Notes: generated by a model not told the origin, from the sequence alone. Shown: positions 48,726-59,159, numbered from the stretch's first letter. The stretch is 64,000 nucleotides of DNA from UBA1672 sp964351365 (GCA_964351365.1 CAYGNP010000012.1:9927-73926), one strand, 5' to 3'. Made by a program: numbers and translations.

Positions 48726-50972
48726 TTAACCTTCTCTGATTTTCTTCAGGAAGCTCTCTACGGATGTACTTAGGCTTGTTGAGAGCTGAGAGATATTGCT
48801 AGCAGAGGATTTAAGCATTTGTGACGCTTCGCCTGTTTCGCTGGCCGCGGTTTGAACGCTTCCGATGGAGCTTGCGACCTGCTTAGCGGCTTCCGATACC
48901 TCTGAAATGTTGCGTGTGATCTCCTGAATGACAGAGTTTTGCTCCTCTACAGCAGCAGCAGAACCAGCCGAGGCGCTATCGATATCTGTTACGTGTGCAA
49001 TAATTTCTTTCATTGCGCTTACAGATTGTGTTGTCGCGCTTTGAATATCGGCGATACGTGACTCGATTTCATCAGTTTTCTGCCCAGTTTCTGTCGCGAG
49101 TTTTTTAACCTCCTCGGCCACAACGGCAAACCCTTTACCTGCTTCTCCTGCGCGTGCGGCTTCGATTGTGGCGTTTAGAGCAAGGAGGTTGGTTTGATCA
49201 GCGATATCGCGAATTGCCCCAACAACTTCGCCGATGCTTTCAACAAGTTTATTAAGCTCGTTCACTTTCTGGCTGGTTGAATGCGCGCTTGTTGATGCCA
49301 TATTTGCTTTAGAGGCAACATCAGATACCTGTTTGGAAATTTCAAGAGCACTAGCGGTCATTTCCTCAGTTGCAGAAGCCACAGTTGATACGTTTACACT
49401 GGTTTCCTCTGCAGAGGCTGCGACTGACGTACTTGCTTGCTGTGTCTGATTAGACGTGCCCTCCATATTGCGGGCGGCCTGCTGGAGCTCTTCTGCCGCG
49501 ACAGAAAGGCTCTGAATAGTACTGCCGACCTGCTCATCGAACTGATTAGCCATGTCGTTCATGATTTTAACTTTTTCTTCTTCCGCACGTTGTTTTGATA
49601 TTTCCTGTTCAGCCTGAAGGCGCTTAGCTTCCATGCCGTTTTCTTTGAAGACCTGAACGGAGGCCGCCATATCACCAATTTCATCACTGCGATCAGTTCC
49701 GGGAATTTCAACGTCGAAATCATCTTTTGCAAGTTTTTGCATTACACTGGACATGCTTGTTATGGGGTTAATGATAGTTCGTGAAGCGTATATGCCTATA
49801 GCTGTGATAATTGAGAGTAATATAATAACCTCAATAATGGTGTATGTTGCCAAATTATTGATTGGTTCCATTATTTCTGCTTTATCAATCTCTGCTAGAA
49901 TTATCCATTTCGTACCTAAAAATTCAACAAGCTTGTAGGCTGACATTACAGGAACGCCACGATAATCATCAACAATTTGAACAGTTGTAGAATTTTCTTC
50001 GTTTGTTTCAGTTGAAGATAAGGCATTCTTAATAACGTCGTCAGGAACCTTTGTCTTAAGAATTGTTGTTTCCCCTTCTTTTGAGAAGCGCGAATTGCTT
50101 CGCATGTAGCCATCTTCACCTACAATATAGGTTTCCCCTGTTTTACCTAGTCCACTGCTTATCTGCATAAGGGCATTAATACGTGCTATCGGCATTTGGA
50201 AAACCAGAACGCCTGCTAATTTTCCTTCGTTTTTAGTGCCAGCGGGAAATAGTATGGGCTGTGAAATAAAGCTAGCCGGAACACCATGACTGGGTGCGTA
50301 GGCTTTAAAATCAAAAAATGATTGGTTATCTTTTTCTGGGTTTTCTACTGCTGCACGAAATGCATTTGCTAAATCCGTATCCTTGTAGGGGCCATTATAC
50401 ATGTTTGTTGCATAGTCGAGCTCCTTAAAAACACTGTAGACTAAGTTTCCATTTGGATCAAAAAGGAAGATGTCATAATAATCACGCTGGACAAGGAAAT
50501 GTCTGAACCAGGGGTGATATCTTTTGTGCGCAAGGCTATACATGGAGCCATCATCTGCGCCGTCCCAGAGATGTTTTGAACCTGTCTTGTTTGGATTCCC
50601 GTTTACACTAGAAAGGCCATTATCGTTATCGTTAATGTAAAGTTTCCGAAGGTAATCAGACTGTCCTCCGGTTTGAACCGCCTCATTTTCCTCCGGCAAT
50701 CTCTCCCAGCTAATGCGGAAATCCATAAGGGCGCTGAAGACATATTCGTTATATGCGAGAGAGGACAAATCCTGGCGAATAGAGTCTAGGTATGACATCA
50801 AAGCGGATGAACGAGAGGCCTCTAATGCAATCAGTTTATTTCCCTGCTGCCTTGTTATTTCCTTGTACGCGCCTTTGAAAATTAACCCTGAGGTTATAAT
50901 TACGGCAAAGGCAGCCAAGCTCGTCATAATAAGAGGAAGTTTTTTTGAGAGTTTTATTTTTTTTAAAAACAT
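48726..50972 (-). CDS. methyl-accepting chemotaxis protein
   Basis: The 748-residue protein has an N-terminal TM (about 13-33), a periplasmic dCache-type sensor domain (I-F-L-F-D-P-N-G-N-L-V-Y-S, T-Y-I-V-G-E-D-G-Y-M-R-S), a second TM near residue 385, a HAMP domain and a long signalling helix hairpin with D-Q-T-N-L-L-A-L-N-A-T-I-E-A-A-R-A-G-E-A-G-K-G-F-A-V-V written in short pieces: the hairpin tip is unmistakable. It senses a small extracellular ligand and signals to CheA. Ligand unknown. Confidence 0.93.
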   Translation of the reverse strand: MFLKKIKLSKKLPLIMTSLAAFAVIITSGLIFKGAYKEITRQQGNKLIALEASRSSALMSYLDSIRQDLSSLAYNEYVFSALMDFRISWERLPEENEAVQTGGQSDYLRKLYINDNDNGLSSVNGNPNKTGSKHLWDGADDGSMYSLAHKRYHPWFRHFLVQRDYYDIFLFDPNGNLVYSVFKELDYATNMYNGPYKDTDLANAFRAAVENPEKDNQSFFDFKAYAPSHGVPASFISQPILFPAGTKNEGKLAGVLVFQMPIARINALMQISSGLGKTGETYIVGEDGYMRSNSRFSKEGETTILKTKVPDDVIKNALSSTETNEENSTTVQIVDDYRGVPVMSAYKLVEFLGTKWIILAEIDKAEIMEPINNLATYTIIEVIILLSIITAIGIYASRTIINPITSMSSVMQKLAKDDFDVEIPGTDRSDEIGDMAASVQVFKENGMEAKRLQAEQEISKQRAEEEKVKIMNDMANQFDEQVGSTIQSLSVAAEELQQAARNMEGTSNQTQQASTSVAASAEETSVNVSTVASATEEMTASALEISKQVSDVASKANMASTSAHSTSQKVNELNKLVESIGEVVGAIRDIADQTNLLALNATIEAARAGEAGKGFAVVAEEVKKLATETGQKTDEIESRIADIQSATTQSVSAMKEIIAHVTDIDSASAGSAAAVEEQNSVIQEITRNISEVSEAAKQVASSIGSVQTAASETGEASQMLKSSASNISQLSTSLSTSVESFLKKIREG

Positions 50973-51009
50973 GAGATTAGGCCTTTTTTATTTTTAAATA
51001 ATTACAGAC

Positions 51010-51732
51010 TTAGAAACTTCTTGAAACACTAAGAATTATACGCTCGGCGCAGCCGTCTGAACATTCACTGGGTTCATCAAGGTCCGTGTCAATATAAGCC
51101 AATGAAATATCAAAACCTTTCAGATTATAGCCAAGACCTATAGACCAGTCGGTGTAATCCGGGACGCCGAATGCGTCATTATCATCGATGGTTTGATATC
51201 CAACATGACCTGATAATGTGATGTCATAAACCAAAGGTACATCAACATTTGCAGCATAGTATAGCGCATCGCCGCTATTGCCAAAATACTCAGGAGAATA
51301 GTTGACAGACGCCGATGTTGAGAAAATTTCAAAATCATACCCTAGAGCAAAAGACAGTTCGTAAAAGTCATAATCGAGACTGTCGTCAGCGCCCGGGTAG
51401 GCATAATATATGGCTCCCAAATCATAGCTTAAGCCTTTGAATGATCCGCTGTACCCTGCGTATAAATCAACCTCTAGATGAGCCTGGTCGTCATCATTAA
51501 AATCTACGTTTGATCCCCATACACCAGCGTAAAGGCCAGATGAATGTGCAACGTCAAACCCTCCTTGTACTGCAGGCTGCTCATCTGACTGTGCAATTCC
51601 TCGGAATGAATACTCTGATACGAAGCCGACATTAGCAGAAACTTCAAAATCTTCGCCCGCGGCTAATGCTTGTGTTGATAAAACAGCCATTGTTGAAATT
51701 GAAAGCAGGCGTAAGATATTATTTTTTTTCAT
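51010..51732 (-). CDS. TIGR02001 family outer-membrane protein
   Basis: The 240-residue protein has a signal peptide ending T-Q-A-L-A-A, then S-A-N-V-G-F-V-S-E-Y-S-F-R-G-I-A-Q-S and repeated amphipathic strands ending V-S-R-S-F. The F-R-G-I-x-Q-S motif is diagnostic of TIGR02001 (Gcw_chp) proteins. The ATG at 51732 follows AGGAAG. Function of the family is unknown. The 250 bases upstream to the IS copy hold no supported gene. Confidence 0.82.
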   Translation of the reverse strand: MKKNNILRLLSISTMAVLSTQALAAGEDFEVSANVGFVSEYSFRGIAQSDEQPAVQGGFDVAHSSGLYAGVWGSNVDFNDDDQAHLEVDLYAGYSGSFKGLSYDLGAIYYAYPGADDSLDYDFYELSFALGYDFEIFSTSASVNYSPEYFGNSGDALYYAANVDVPLVYDITLSGHVGYQTIDDNDAFGVPDYTDWSIGLGYNLKGFDISLAYIDTDLDEPSECSDGCAERIILSVSRSF

Positions 51733-51984
51733 GGGTTTCTTCCTAATGTTTGTATGAGCCAAATTCTTTTGAGCTCATTGTCTGTCCGAGATAAGATATA
51801 ATGATCTTGTAAAAAAAATACCAAAAAATTTTGAAAAAGTAGATTTACACACGAATATTTTTATACGCTATCACAGTATGGCGTTTTTGAAAATGCATTC
51901 ATATAAAATATCATCATGATCTGTGATTCGCTAGAGCGTTTCTGCTTCATCATCAAATCCCATTCCCTTGATTATAGAAAAATA

Positions 51985-52316
51985 GGGGCTGTCGCAGATA
52001 AGTTATAAATTGCACCATTGCTTGAGCGTTTTTAGCTGTTCTTTGTGTGATCCATAATTAGGCTGAGGACTGATGCCGATCATTCAAGAGCGTGTGCAAC
52101 CTGATTCTATTATTCATGCAGATTGCTGGCGCGGGTATAATGTTCTGGACGTTTCAAAGTTCAAACACTACCGGATCAATAACTCGGCTATTTTTGTCGA
52201 TCAGAAAAATCATATCAATGCGAATGGCGATTTAATAACCCGCCCCCGAAAGTACAATTAAGACAAATTAAACAATGGGTTAATCAATATATGGGCTGAT
52301 TATCTGCTACAGCTCC
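51985..52316 (+). mobile_element. internally deleted IS1595-type (ISXO2-like) element
   Basis: Ends GGGGCTGTCGCAGATAA and (inverted) GGAGCTGTAGCAGATAA match at 15 of 17. Inside, 52073-52261 encodes a transposase fragment with I-I-Q-E-R-V-Q-P-D-S-I-I-H-A-D-C-W-R-G-Y and K-N-H-I-N, the middle of ISXO2-type DDE transposases. Both N- and C-terminal parts are missing. The left ~45 bases equal the MITE at 46181, and the right end matches 63955-64000. Confidence 0.8.
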
Positions 52317-52640
52317 TTAATCATGATCAAGATATGCATCAAGAGCCCCAGAGATACCCCCTGATGTGATTCCTGAATCTGTAAGACTATCAGATATAAC
52401 AGTTTCTCCGGCATAATCAGGAATCAGGGATGCTGCAAAAGAAAAAACATGATCAATCTGTAAAAAGCGCAGCCCATCAGTTATCCAAGGCGTTGCAGCC
52501 TCAATAAGAGGTGCGGCAATACCCGTATGCCAAACAGCGTATCCAATGGCTCCGATAACAATAGCGCGGCCAATATATTTAAGATGGGATTCAAAATTAA
52601 ATAGGCCTGATAAACCCATACTATTTAGTGCACTTGACAT
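52317..52640 (-). CDS. small membrane protein divergent from the Fur-box locus, possibly truncated
   Basis: The 107-residue protein has one or two hydrophobic segments (about 24-42 and 62-78) and an acidic, Ser/Gly/Asp-rich tail. Its stop codon starts directly at the end of the IS copy, so insertion may have cut the original C-terminus. It shares the intergenic region with Fur-like boxes with the Tat protein gene. No family recognised. Confidence 0.45.
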   Translation of the reverse strand: MSSALNSMGLSGLFNFESHLKYIGRAIVIGAIGYAVWHTGIAAPLIEAATPWITDGLRFLQIDHVFSFAASLIPDYAGETVISDSLTDSGITSGGISGALDAYLDHD

Positions 52641-52681
52641 TATATTTCCAATCTAAATGATAATAATTCCTATTGACAATT

Positions 52682-52700
52682 AGTAATAAGAATCATTATC
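52682..52700. promoter_or_regulatory. Fur box between divergent genes
   Basis: AGTAATAAGAATCATTATC matches the 19-bp Fur consensus GATAATGATAATCATTATC at 15 of 19 positions by my count. A second weaker match (12 of 19) lies at 52653-52671. Placement before both divergent genes fits iron-dependent repression. Confidence 0.62.
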
Positions 52701-52736
52701 AATGTCAAGCGTATATTATCAACGAAAGTTATTATC

Positions 52737-53570
52737 ATGAGTGCTCCACTTTCCAGACGAACATTTTTAACCACAACCGCAGCCGCAGCTGTCTTTACTG
52801 GCGTGTCTTCTCCTGGCCTTGCACAACAATCTGGTGATACGGGCCGAACACTCGTTACTCCCCGCCAATTCGTACAATTGTTAGACGCCGCAAAAGCTGG
52901 TCCTAATCCAGTTAAAGATTTTTTTGACGTTCAGAGAAACTATGAGGTTGCAGGAACAGGCAATGAATTCACAGCTGAAATAAGAGTTATTGTTCGAGAA
53001 AAAGTTGAAAGAATTGTAAAAGTAGATTTAAACGCCGATAACTTGGGCAGAATAGATGCTTCGCCAGAAAAAGGTTACTTTATGAATGGGCTACCAACAC
53101 TTGCCTTCATAACCGACATCCATCAGGAAGCCTATAGATTTAATGCTGGTGATCCCAGAAAACCACAACCAAATGATCGGCTGAATTACGAAACACGCAC
53201 GCGCCTGCAAGTGATGCTGGATGTTTTGAGAGATAAACATGGTGCTGCTTATATAAACGAGCGCATTTCCGCAGCCCGCGGTGGTAACACCGCAGCCAGA
53301 AATGAACTAGAAACCTTGTTAGAGCAAAGAGGATTGAAGGAGGAAAGTTATGAGCTCGTAGAGTACCTCATGACACATGAAGAGCTCCTTAAGCACCTCA
53401 GAGATGCACACTCCCTGAGTGGTGAAGATATGGCCAATGCAGTCAAGCGCGCAGTGTCTATAATACGATCCCTTGAACCAGATAGATTATATGCATCCGC
53501 CGCACCTGATGGCCGCGTAAACCCTAAATTTGCAGCAGCACTAGTACACCCACCTATTGAGCTTGGATAA
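52737..53570 (+). CDS. Tat-exported protein, unknown
   Basis: The 277-residue protein begins with a twin-arginine signal (L-S-R-R-T-F-L, then an Ala/Val-rich stretch, residues 5-29). The mature part is charged and mixed alpha-beta without a motif that I know (F-D-V-Q-R-N-Y-E-V-A, A-F-I-T-D-I-H-Q-E-A). Tat use suggests folding or cofactor binding before export. It is followed after six bases by the giant gene, forming an operon behind the Fur box. Confidence 0.6.
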   Translation: MSAPLSRRTFLTTTAAAAVFTGVSSPGLAQQSGDTGRTLVTPRQFVQLLDAAKAGPNPVKDFFDVQRNYEVAGTGNEFTAEIRVIVREKVERIVKVDLNADNLGRIDASPEKGYFMNGLPTLAFITDIHQEAYRFNAGDPRKPQPNDRLNYETRTRLQVMLDVLRDKHGAAYINERISAARGGNTAARNELETLLEQRGLKEESYELVEYLMTHEELLKHLRDAHSLSGEDMANAVKRAVSIIRSLEPDRLYASAAPDGRVNPKFAAALVHPPIELG

Positions 53571-53576
53571 ACCAGA

Positions 53577-56500
53577 ATGATAACAGACAAAGAAAAAACA
53601 TCACTGGCCTCAGAATCAGATGTAGAAAATGGTAAAAGGCTTCTGGGTTTTTGGGCACGCAGTGACTTGCCACCGCACCTTATTAGGACATTAAATCTTT
53701 ATAACCTTGATGTGAGAATAGATGAAACTGAAGGTTCATATCATTTGTTTTCAAGAGATCCCAAACAGCATCCGCGCAACATGTTGCCAGGGTTCATACT
53801 TGCACACACAGAAGCAAGACAAAAAAGTCTTTCAATGGATCTCAATACTCTTGCTCATGCGCTCGAATTTCTTCATCAGCCGGTACGTGTTGCCACAAGA
53901 CACGCCATATCCCAAAAGCATGAAACCGAAATAGCTGACATCGCAAAAACAATTCAAGATCATGAAAAATTGAGAGAAATAGGCAATTTTCCAGCAAAGT
54001 ATGATGAGCTTAATGACGCACGTAAAAGACATAAAGCTCTTAGACGAGAAGTCAACGCGCTGGATCACCGGAAAATTACGCACCACGCGCTACGTTTTCT
54101 GACAACAGCATCCGTGGATATACCGGTGGTAAAGGCAGAATTATCAGAATCTGACGAATGCCATGCAGAAGAGGAAAACAAGCGCCGCGATAAAAATGCA
54201 TGGGTTCTAAATAATGAGACCGGACATTCGGCTCACCCCATGCTCTTCGACACCAAAAATCCACCAGAAACACATATAAAGACAATACCCGGATTATTCT
54301 TCGATCCCTCGCGCGGATTTGTCCTAACCGTTCACCCGCACCTTCTCAACACGCACGCCTTGAGCGGAGAACATCAGTCGACCCTGAGGGATAATCTTTT
54401 GTCGTTACTTGGTCTCAATCACACATCAGATATACAAACAGAGCGCGAAGTAATCCTCACGCCAGATCAATTTTCACAACTATGTTCAGAAATTCAGAGC
54501 GCAGAAAATATTAACGCCTTGATAGAGAATATAAAACAGGAAGAAAATTCCCAAGCAAGGGATAGACGAATTGCAGAGGATTGCACGGCACTCAAACAAA
54601 ACCCGAGGTTTCAACAGCGCGTTGCATCATCAAATATATCTGATGATGCTGAAAGACGCCGAACTCTTAAATATATTCTGCAGGCGACAACCGCGTTCAC
54701 ATCAATCCTGAGTGGCGCGCACATGAGCAGATTACTCGCGCACTATCATCATTTCAGAAGAAACGAAGGCTGGATTGAAGACACGCTGGCAGACTATGTT
54801 GATATGAGGAGCAAAATTGAGGAATTGCTGGATAAAGAAGTAATTACACCCGAGGAGTTACAGGCCTTCGCACATGAATATTATGAATTGCTATCATTCA
54901 CAAATATCAGCGCAGAAAGCATGAAAACTGCAGCGGGCGACCAAAACAACCATTCACTGAGCAGTCGTTTTCTAGGAATCTCTACTGCCGCAGCATCAAC
55001 AGGACTTGCCTATCTTTTCACGGATACGACGCCTGAAATTCAAGGCAGCCCAAACAACATTAACCTCCTTAATATTGCCGCCTACGCCCTTATGGCTCGC
55101 AGCAGTTTTAAAACCTTAGATCGCGCACTTGACGCAATAGCCTCTATAAACACAGGCTCTGTTCGAGCAGATCGAATACTCGAAAAGCTCCTTCCCGGCA
55201 GAAAGGATCAGGACCGTGACATCCGGGCAGAGATTTACACCAAAATGGATTCAATCGGCGCAGCCCTCCAAAGCATAAGCATAACGGGTATTGAAATCAA
55301 CGAGGAGCATCTGCCCGAACATTATCAAAAAACCATCAGCATCATGCGTAAATCTCTGGGACAGGATGGCAGCCTTATCGCACAGGCAATGGACGCCGCA
55401 ATGGAAGGCGGTGGTGAGTTTGTAGATGATATTAAAAACTCCCTCAGGGATTCAAGAGTTACACAAATCTCTACAGCAGCGTTGGCAAGCTACATGATCT
55501 GGCTAAGCGCGAAGGGCGATACTAGCGTTACACAGGCAGTCAGTGAGAGCTTAGGCAATTCGGCTGATCAAACACAATTTCTTGATGATCTTGGGTTTGA
55601 TTCTTTTTTAGCACAAGGACCAAGTGAATTCGAGGACGCCCCCCGTCCACCGCCTACTGAAAACCCCTTCAGTTGCCACATGGATTTTGGCGAAGTAAAA
55701 AATAATACTGGCGAAGGAACAGGAGTATATGATTGGTATAAACACTGTGTCTTCGGAACACTGGTCGGTGATCAGGCGCTTGCAATCGTAGATGGTACGG
55801 AATATGTCTATCGAAAAGTTGCAGGTTTCACACAAGGTCTCTTTGAACTTTCCACGCACGATAATCAGGGCTCCCTATTCACTGAATCTGCAAGACAGGC
55901 AATAAAACCAATAACGGCATATCTGATGGTTGTTAACTGGCTTCAAAATATCACTCACGCAGGCCTTTGGAATTTTTCCTTTAAAACAGGGTGGGATATT
56001 GGCTACGAAGGATATGAAGAGAGCGTAAGCTTCCTCAAACCTTTGGGCGATTTCGGGCGGCGTATACTTCTTGCTCCGGCCAAAGCGGTCTCAGCAGTAT
56101 TCAGCAGCCTTGGGATTTCGCCAGCATTTCTTCCTGAACCTGCACCTTCAAGGTCTGTGCATGACAGCCTCTACAAGCTTGTGGCAGACAGCAACACATT
56201 CAGAGACATGGGCCATTTCCGCACAGCAGATATTGATGACAGGTCAGGAATAGCCCATGACCTTGCCGATATTTCAATGAAAATCGGACAGTTCAAACAC
56301 AGAAAGGATGTAAAATTTTTGTCCCGCGATGGGGCCACTAAACTGGCACATGATGCTGCAGACATAATTGGTGGTATTCGCGTGAAATTCAATCTTACAG
56401 ACCAAAATCTGGCCGCAGCAAAAGACGCGCTCGACGACCTTGAAATAAAACTAGACCACATGGCACCAAAAATTGGCGTAGGAACACCGTGGTATCATGC

Positions 56501-57410
56501 AATGATAAGGTATCATCTTCATGGTGTAAGACAGGCCTTAACTTCATTCGAGAAAAACGGTAATGCCATTGCCCTAAAAGACAGTCTTGAAGAACATCTG
56601 AGCCTGCTCAGTGGCTTCCAGCTCCGTGAGATAGGCACAGCAGATATTTTCAATGCCCTGACAGGGCAAGAAATGCAAGAGCGAGCACAACGCATCGCTA
56701 AACGCGAGGCAGGAATTGCAATTGGCCGCGAGCAACGTCTTACAGCCCGTATAAATAATGCGATGCACCTTGTCGGAGCTGACGAGAAAAAGGCTACGTT
56801 TGGTTCGGTCGCATGGGCTATGATATCTCTGGGTGCAAATCATGTATGGGATAAAACTATGTGGAGTTTGCGCAACGCGCAGCGCAGTGCGAATTATATC
56901 ACAAACCGTCCTATATTGAATTACGGCACAAAAGCAGGAATTGCCGTTTTATTGGCCGCTGATTTTATGGGCTTGGTTCCGGCAGAAAGCCTGCCAGGAG
57001 AAGCCACTAAGGCACTAGGGCTGGGCTATGCAGGCGCAGCAACAGGAGGAAGCTTCCTGGTTTTCAACAGTGGCGAAGATATTTTGCTAATTCACACCAC
57101 AGCAATGACAGCATTAATCACGGCAGGCGCAACATCGGCTATAGCTCTCCATAAGGGAATAGCCCCCGGAGCCATGGCAAGCGCCGAAGCTCTGCGAGAA
57201 AAATGGAGCAAAGCTGATATAATAACAGCTGTGGACGCGGCCAGCATGTTTTCCGGAAGAACAGTGCGCCTTATCGGTCATGAAATGGCTCAACACTCAG
57301 AAAGAAACGCCCCCAGACTTCAAAAAGCCTTAAGGCTTGCAGGAGGATGTCCTCCAAAATCACGCTATACCATCGAACGTGAGCATACAGAGCCCGAACT
57401 TGCCCTTTAA
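53577..57410 (+). CDS. 1277-residue protein of unknown function with hydrophobic segments
   Basis: This very long protein has no signal peptide. Residues ~1-450 are soluble and charged with coiled-coil-like stretches; several hydrophobic segments follow (about 468-486, 640-655, 780-800, 1120-1140, 1155-1200). One cysteine-containing loop (F-S-C-H-M-D-F and H-C-V-F-G-T) lies near residues 700-730. No known domain could be recognised. The second gene of the Tat/giant operon, it likely acts at the inner membrane. Codon use looks ordinary for the host. Confidence 0.65.
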   Translation: MITDKEKTSLASESDVENGKRLLGFWARSDLPPHLIRTLNLYNLDVRIDETEGSYHLFSRDPKQHPRNMLPGFILAHTEARQKSLSMDLNTLAHALEFLHQPVRVATRHAISQKHETEIADIAKTIQDHEKLREIGNFPAKYDELNDARKRHKALRREVNALDHRKITHHALRFLTTASVDIPVVKAELSESDECHAEEENKRRDKNAWVLNNETGHSAHPMLFDTKNPPETHIKTIPGLFFDPSRGFVLTVHPHLLNTHALSGEHQSTLRDNLLSLLGLNHTSDIQTEREVILTPDQFSQLCSEIQSAENINALIENIKQEENSQARDRRIAEDCTALKQNPRFQQRVASSNISDDAERRRTLKYILQATTAFTSILSGAHMSRLLAHYHHFRRNEGWIEDTLADYVDMRSKIEELLDKEVITPEELQAFAHEYYELLSFTNISAESMKTAAGDQNNHSLSSRFLGISTAAASTGLAYLFTDTTPEIQGSPNNINLLNIAAYALMARSSFKTLDRALDAIASINTGSVRADRILEKLLPGRKDQDRDIRAEIYTKMDSIGAALQSISITGIEINEEHLPEHYQKTISIMRKSLGQDGSLIAQAMDAAMEGGGEFVDDIKNSLRDSRVTQISTAALASYMIWLSAKGDTSVTQAVSESLGNSADQTQFLDDLGFDSFLAQGPSEFEDAPRPPPTENPFSCHMDFGEVKNNTGEGTGVYDWYKHCVFGTLVGDQALAIVDGTEYVYRKVAGFTQGLFELSTHDNQGSLFTESARQAIKPITAYLMVVNWLQNITHAGLWNFSFKTGWDIGYEGYEESVSFLKPLGDFGRRILLAPAKAVSAVFSSLGISPAFLPEPAPSRSVHDSLYKLVADSNTFRDMGHFRTADIDDRSGIAHDLADISMKIGQFKHRKDVKFLSRDGATKLAHDAADIIGGIRVKFNLTDQNLAAAKDALDDLEIKLDHMAPKIGVGTPWYHAMIRYHLHGVRQALTSFEKNGNAIALKDSLEEHLSLLSGFQLREIGTADIFNALTGQEMQERAQRIAKREAGIAIGREQRLTARINNAMHLVGADEKKATFGSVAWAMISLGANHVWDKTMWSLRNAQRSANYITNRPILNYGTKAGIAVLLAADFMGLVPAESLPGEATKALGLGYAGAATGGSFLVFNSGEDILLIHTTAMTALITAGATSAIALHKGIAPGAMASAEALREKWSKADIITAVDAASMFSGRTVRLIGHEMAQHSERNAPRLQKALRLAGGCPPKSRYTIEREHTEPELAL

Positions 57411-57532
57411 AATGTTGCAAAACGTGAATGAATAGATTGGCTGTTCAAGAACCTGTATCTTAAAAGTTCAACTCTTTGTAACAAATTAAAAAACCTCTAC
57501 GCCGGGTATCAGAATTCTATGGTCTAGAAAAC

Positions 57533-57609
57533 TGGTGGGCCAGGCCGGACTTGAACCAGCGACCAATCCGTTATGAGCGGACTGCTCTAACCAACTGAGC
57601 TACTGGCCC
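57533..57609 (-). tRNA. tRNA-Ile2(CAT)
   Basis: The minus strand reads GGGCCAG...CTGGCCC-A-CCA with anticodon loop CTCATAA, so the anticodon is CAT. The T-arm (GCTGG-TTCAAGT-CCGGC) and variable loop resemble the minor isoleucine tRNA whose C34 is changed to lysidine rather than methionine tRNAs. CCA is encoded. Other parts of 57411-57725 contain only the likely promoter of the next gene. Confidence 0.8.
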
Positions 57610-57725
57610 TTATAAACCTATCTCACTCTATGGCGGATATAACACAAAAAAGCAACATCTTTTGTTTCTTTCTTTTTCGCACGTTTTTGATATAACAATG
57701 CAGCAAAAAACACAAAGCAGAGACC

Positions 57726-59159
57726 ATGACCATCAAAGACATATCTTTTTTTACACCCTTCCTCACCAAAAAGCGAAAAAACCATATAATTATTGAGATT
57801 GTAACAGAAGATCATTTTTCATCCTGGCTCAAAAAACAAAGCAAAAGCATACAGGCTGAGATCTCCCAAATAGGCTTTAAAGCTAAAACAGGTCAGATCT
57901 TTGTAACACGCAACACAGAGGGCAGCATTGAAACACTAACCGCTGGCTCCAGCAAACAATCCACCCATGAAGACGGCAGCAAGCTGCACGACGCCTTAAA
58001 ATTGCGCTTCTCTCAATCCATGCTAGAAGAAACAAGCTTTGAAATAAAACAGAGCTCACTGACAAAAGAGGCACACGAGCGCCTTCACACAGGCTTTGGC
58101 TGGGCCGCCTACGAATTCACACTCTATAAAAAACCGGAAAAAACAACCAAACATGTGGGCATGATCGCCCCGAAAAACTCAGGGCGTATCATGGCCATGG
58201 TTGAATCCGTATGCCTTGTGCGTGATTTGGTCAATATCCCTGCCAATGATATGGGCCCGGATGAGCTGGAGGCTGCAGCAAAAATGCTGACCAAAGCCCA
58301 TAAGCTCAAATTAGATGTTATCAAGGACGAAGAGTTGATCAAACAAAACTTCCCGATGATCTACGATGTAGGCCGCGCCAGCGCGCGACGCCCAAGGCTG
58401 CTTGATTTCTCATGGGGAAACAAAAAACACCCCAAAGTCACTCTGGTCGGCAAAGGTGTATGCTTTGATACGGGCGGCTTGGATATCAAGCCATCAGCGC
58501 AAATGCTAACCATGAAGAAGGATATGGGCGGCTCGGCACATGTTCTGGGTTTGGCACATTTGATCATCAGCCTGGAGCTGCCAATAAACTTGCGCGTACT
58601 CATTCCCGCCGTTGAAAACTCAATCTCCGGCAATGCCTACCGCCCCTCTGATATCCTGAACAGCCGCAAGGGTTTGACCGTCGAAGTCGGAAATACAGAC
58701 GCCGAAGGCCGCCTTGTTTTGGCCGATGCGCTCACCTATGCCTGCGAGGAAAACCCGGAGCTCCTGATTGACTTTGCAACTCTTACCGGCGCCGCGCGCG
58801 TAGCCCTTGGCACCGATCTGCCCGCAATGTTCTGCACGCATGATAAAACCGCACGCAAAATTCAGGACGCCTCCGCCAGCGTCAAAGTAGACGACCCTGT
58901 ATGGCAACTCCCCCTCTGGCACGGCTACCGTAAAGATATCGACAGCAAAGTCGCAGACCTCAGCAGCACCGGTGAAGGTAGAGCAGGCGCAACCATCGCC
59001 GCCCTGTTCATGAAGGAATTTATCACAGAAAACACTGAATGGATTCACATGGATTGTTTTGCATGGGAACAAAGCGGCAAGCCAGGACGCCCTCAAGGCG
59101 GAGCCGATACCGGAATGCGCGCAATCTTCGCGTATCTGGAAGAGCGCTATAAAGCCTGA
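57726..59159 (+). CDS. M17 leucyl aminopeptidase family protein
   Basis: The 477-residue protein has V-G-K-G-V-C-F-D-T-G-G-L-D-I-K, M-K-K-D-M-G-G and the family signature N-T-D-A-E-G-R-L (about 322-329), which hold the two-metal ligands and the catalytic Lys and Arg. N-terminal domain is shorter than in E. coli PepA, as in PepB-type alphaproteobacterial enzymes. It removes N-terminal residues from cytosolic peptides. It converges with the Mur ligase gene. Confidence 0.92.
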   Translation: MTIKDISFFTPFLTKKRKNHIIIEIVTEDHFSSWLKKQSKSIQAEISQIGFKAKTGQIFVTRNTEGSIETLTAGSSKQSTHEDGSKLHDALKLRFSQSMLEETSFEIKQSSLTKEAHERLHTGFGWAAYEFTLYKKPEKTTKHVGMIAPKNSGRIMAMVESVCLVRDLVNIPANDMGPDELEAAAKMLTKAHKLKLDVIKDEELIKQNFPMIYDVGRASARRPRLLDFSWGNKKHPKVTLVGKGVCFDTGGLDIKPSAQMLTMKKDMGGSAHVLGLAHLIISLELPINLRVLIPAVENSISGNAYRPSDILNSRKGLTVEVGNTDAEGRLVLADALTYACEENPELLIDFATLTGAARVALGTDLPAMFCTHDKTARKIQDASASVKVDDPVWQLPLWHGYRKDIDSKVADLSSTGEGRAGATIAALFMKEFITENTEWIHMDCFAWEQSGKPGRPQGGADTGMRAIFAYLEERYKA

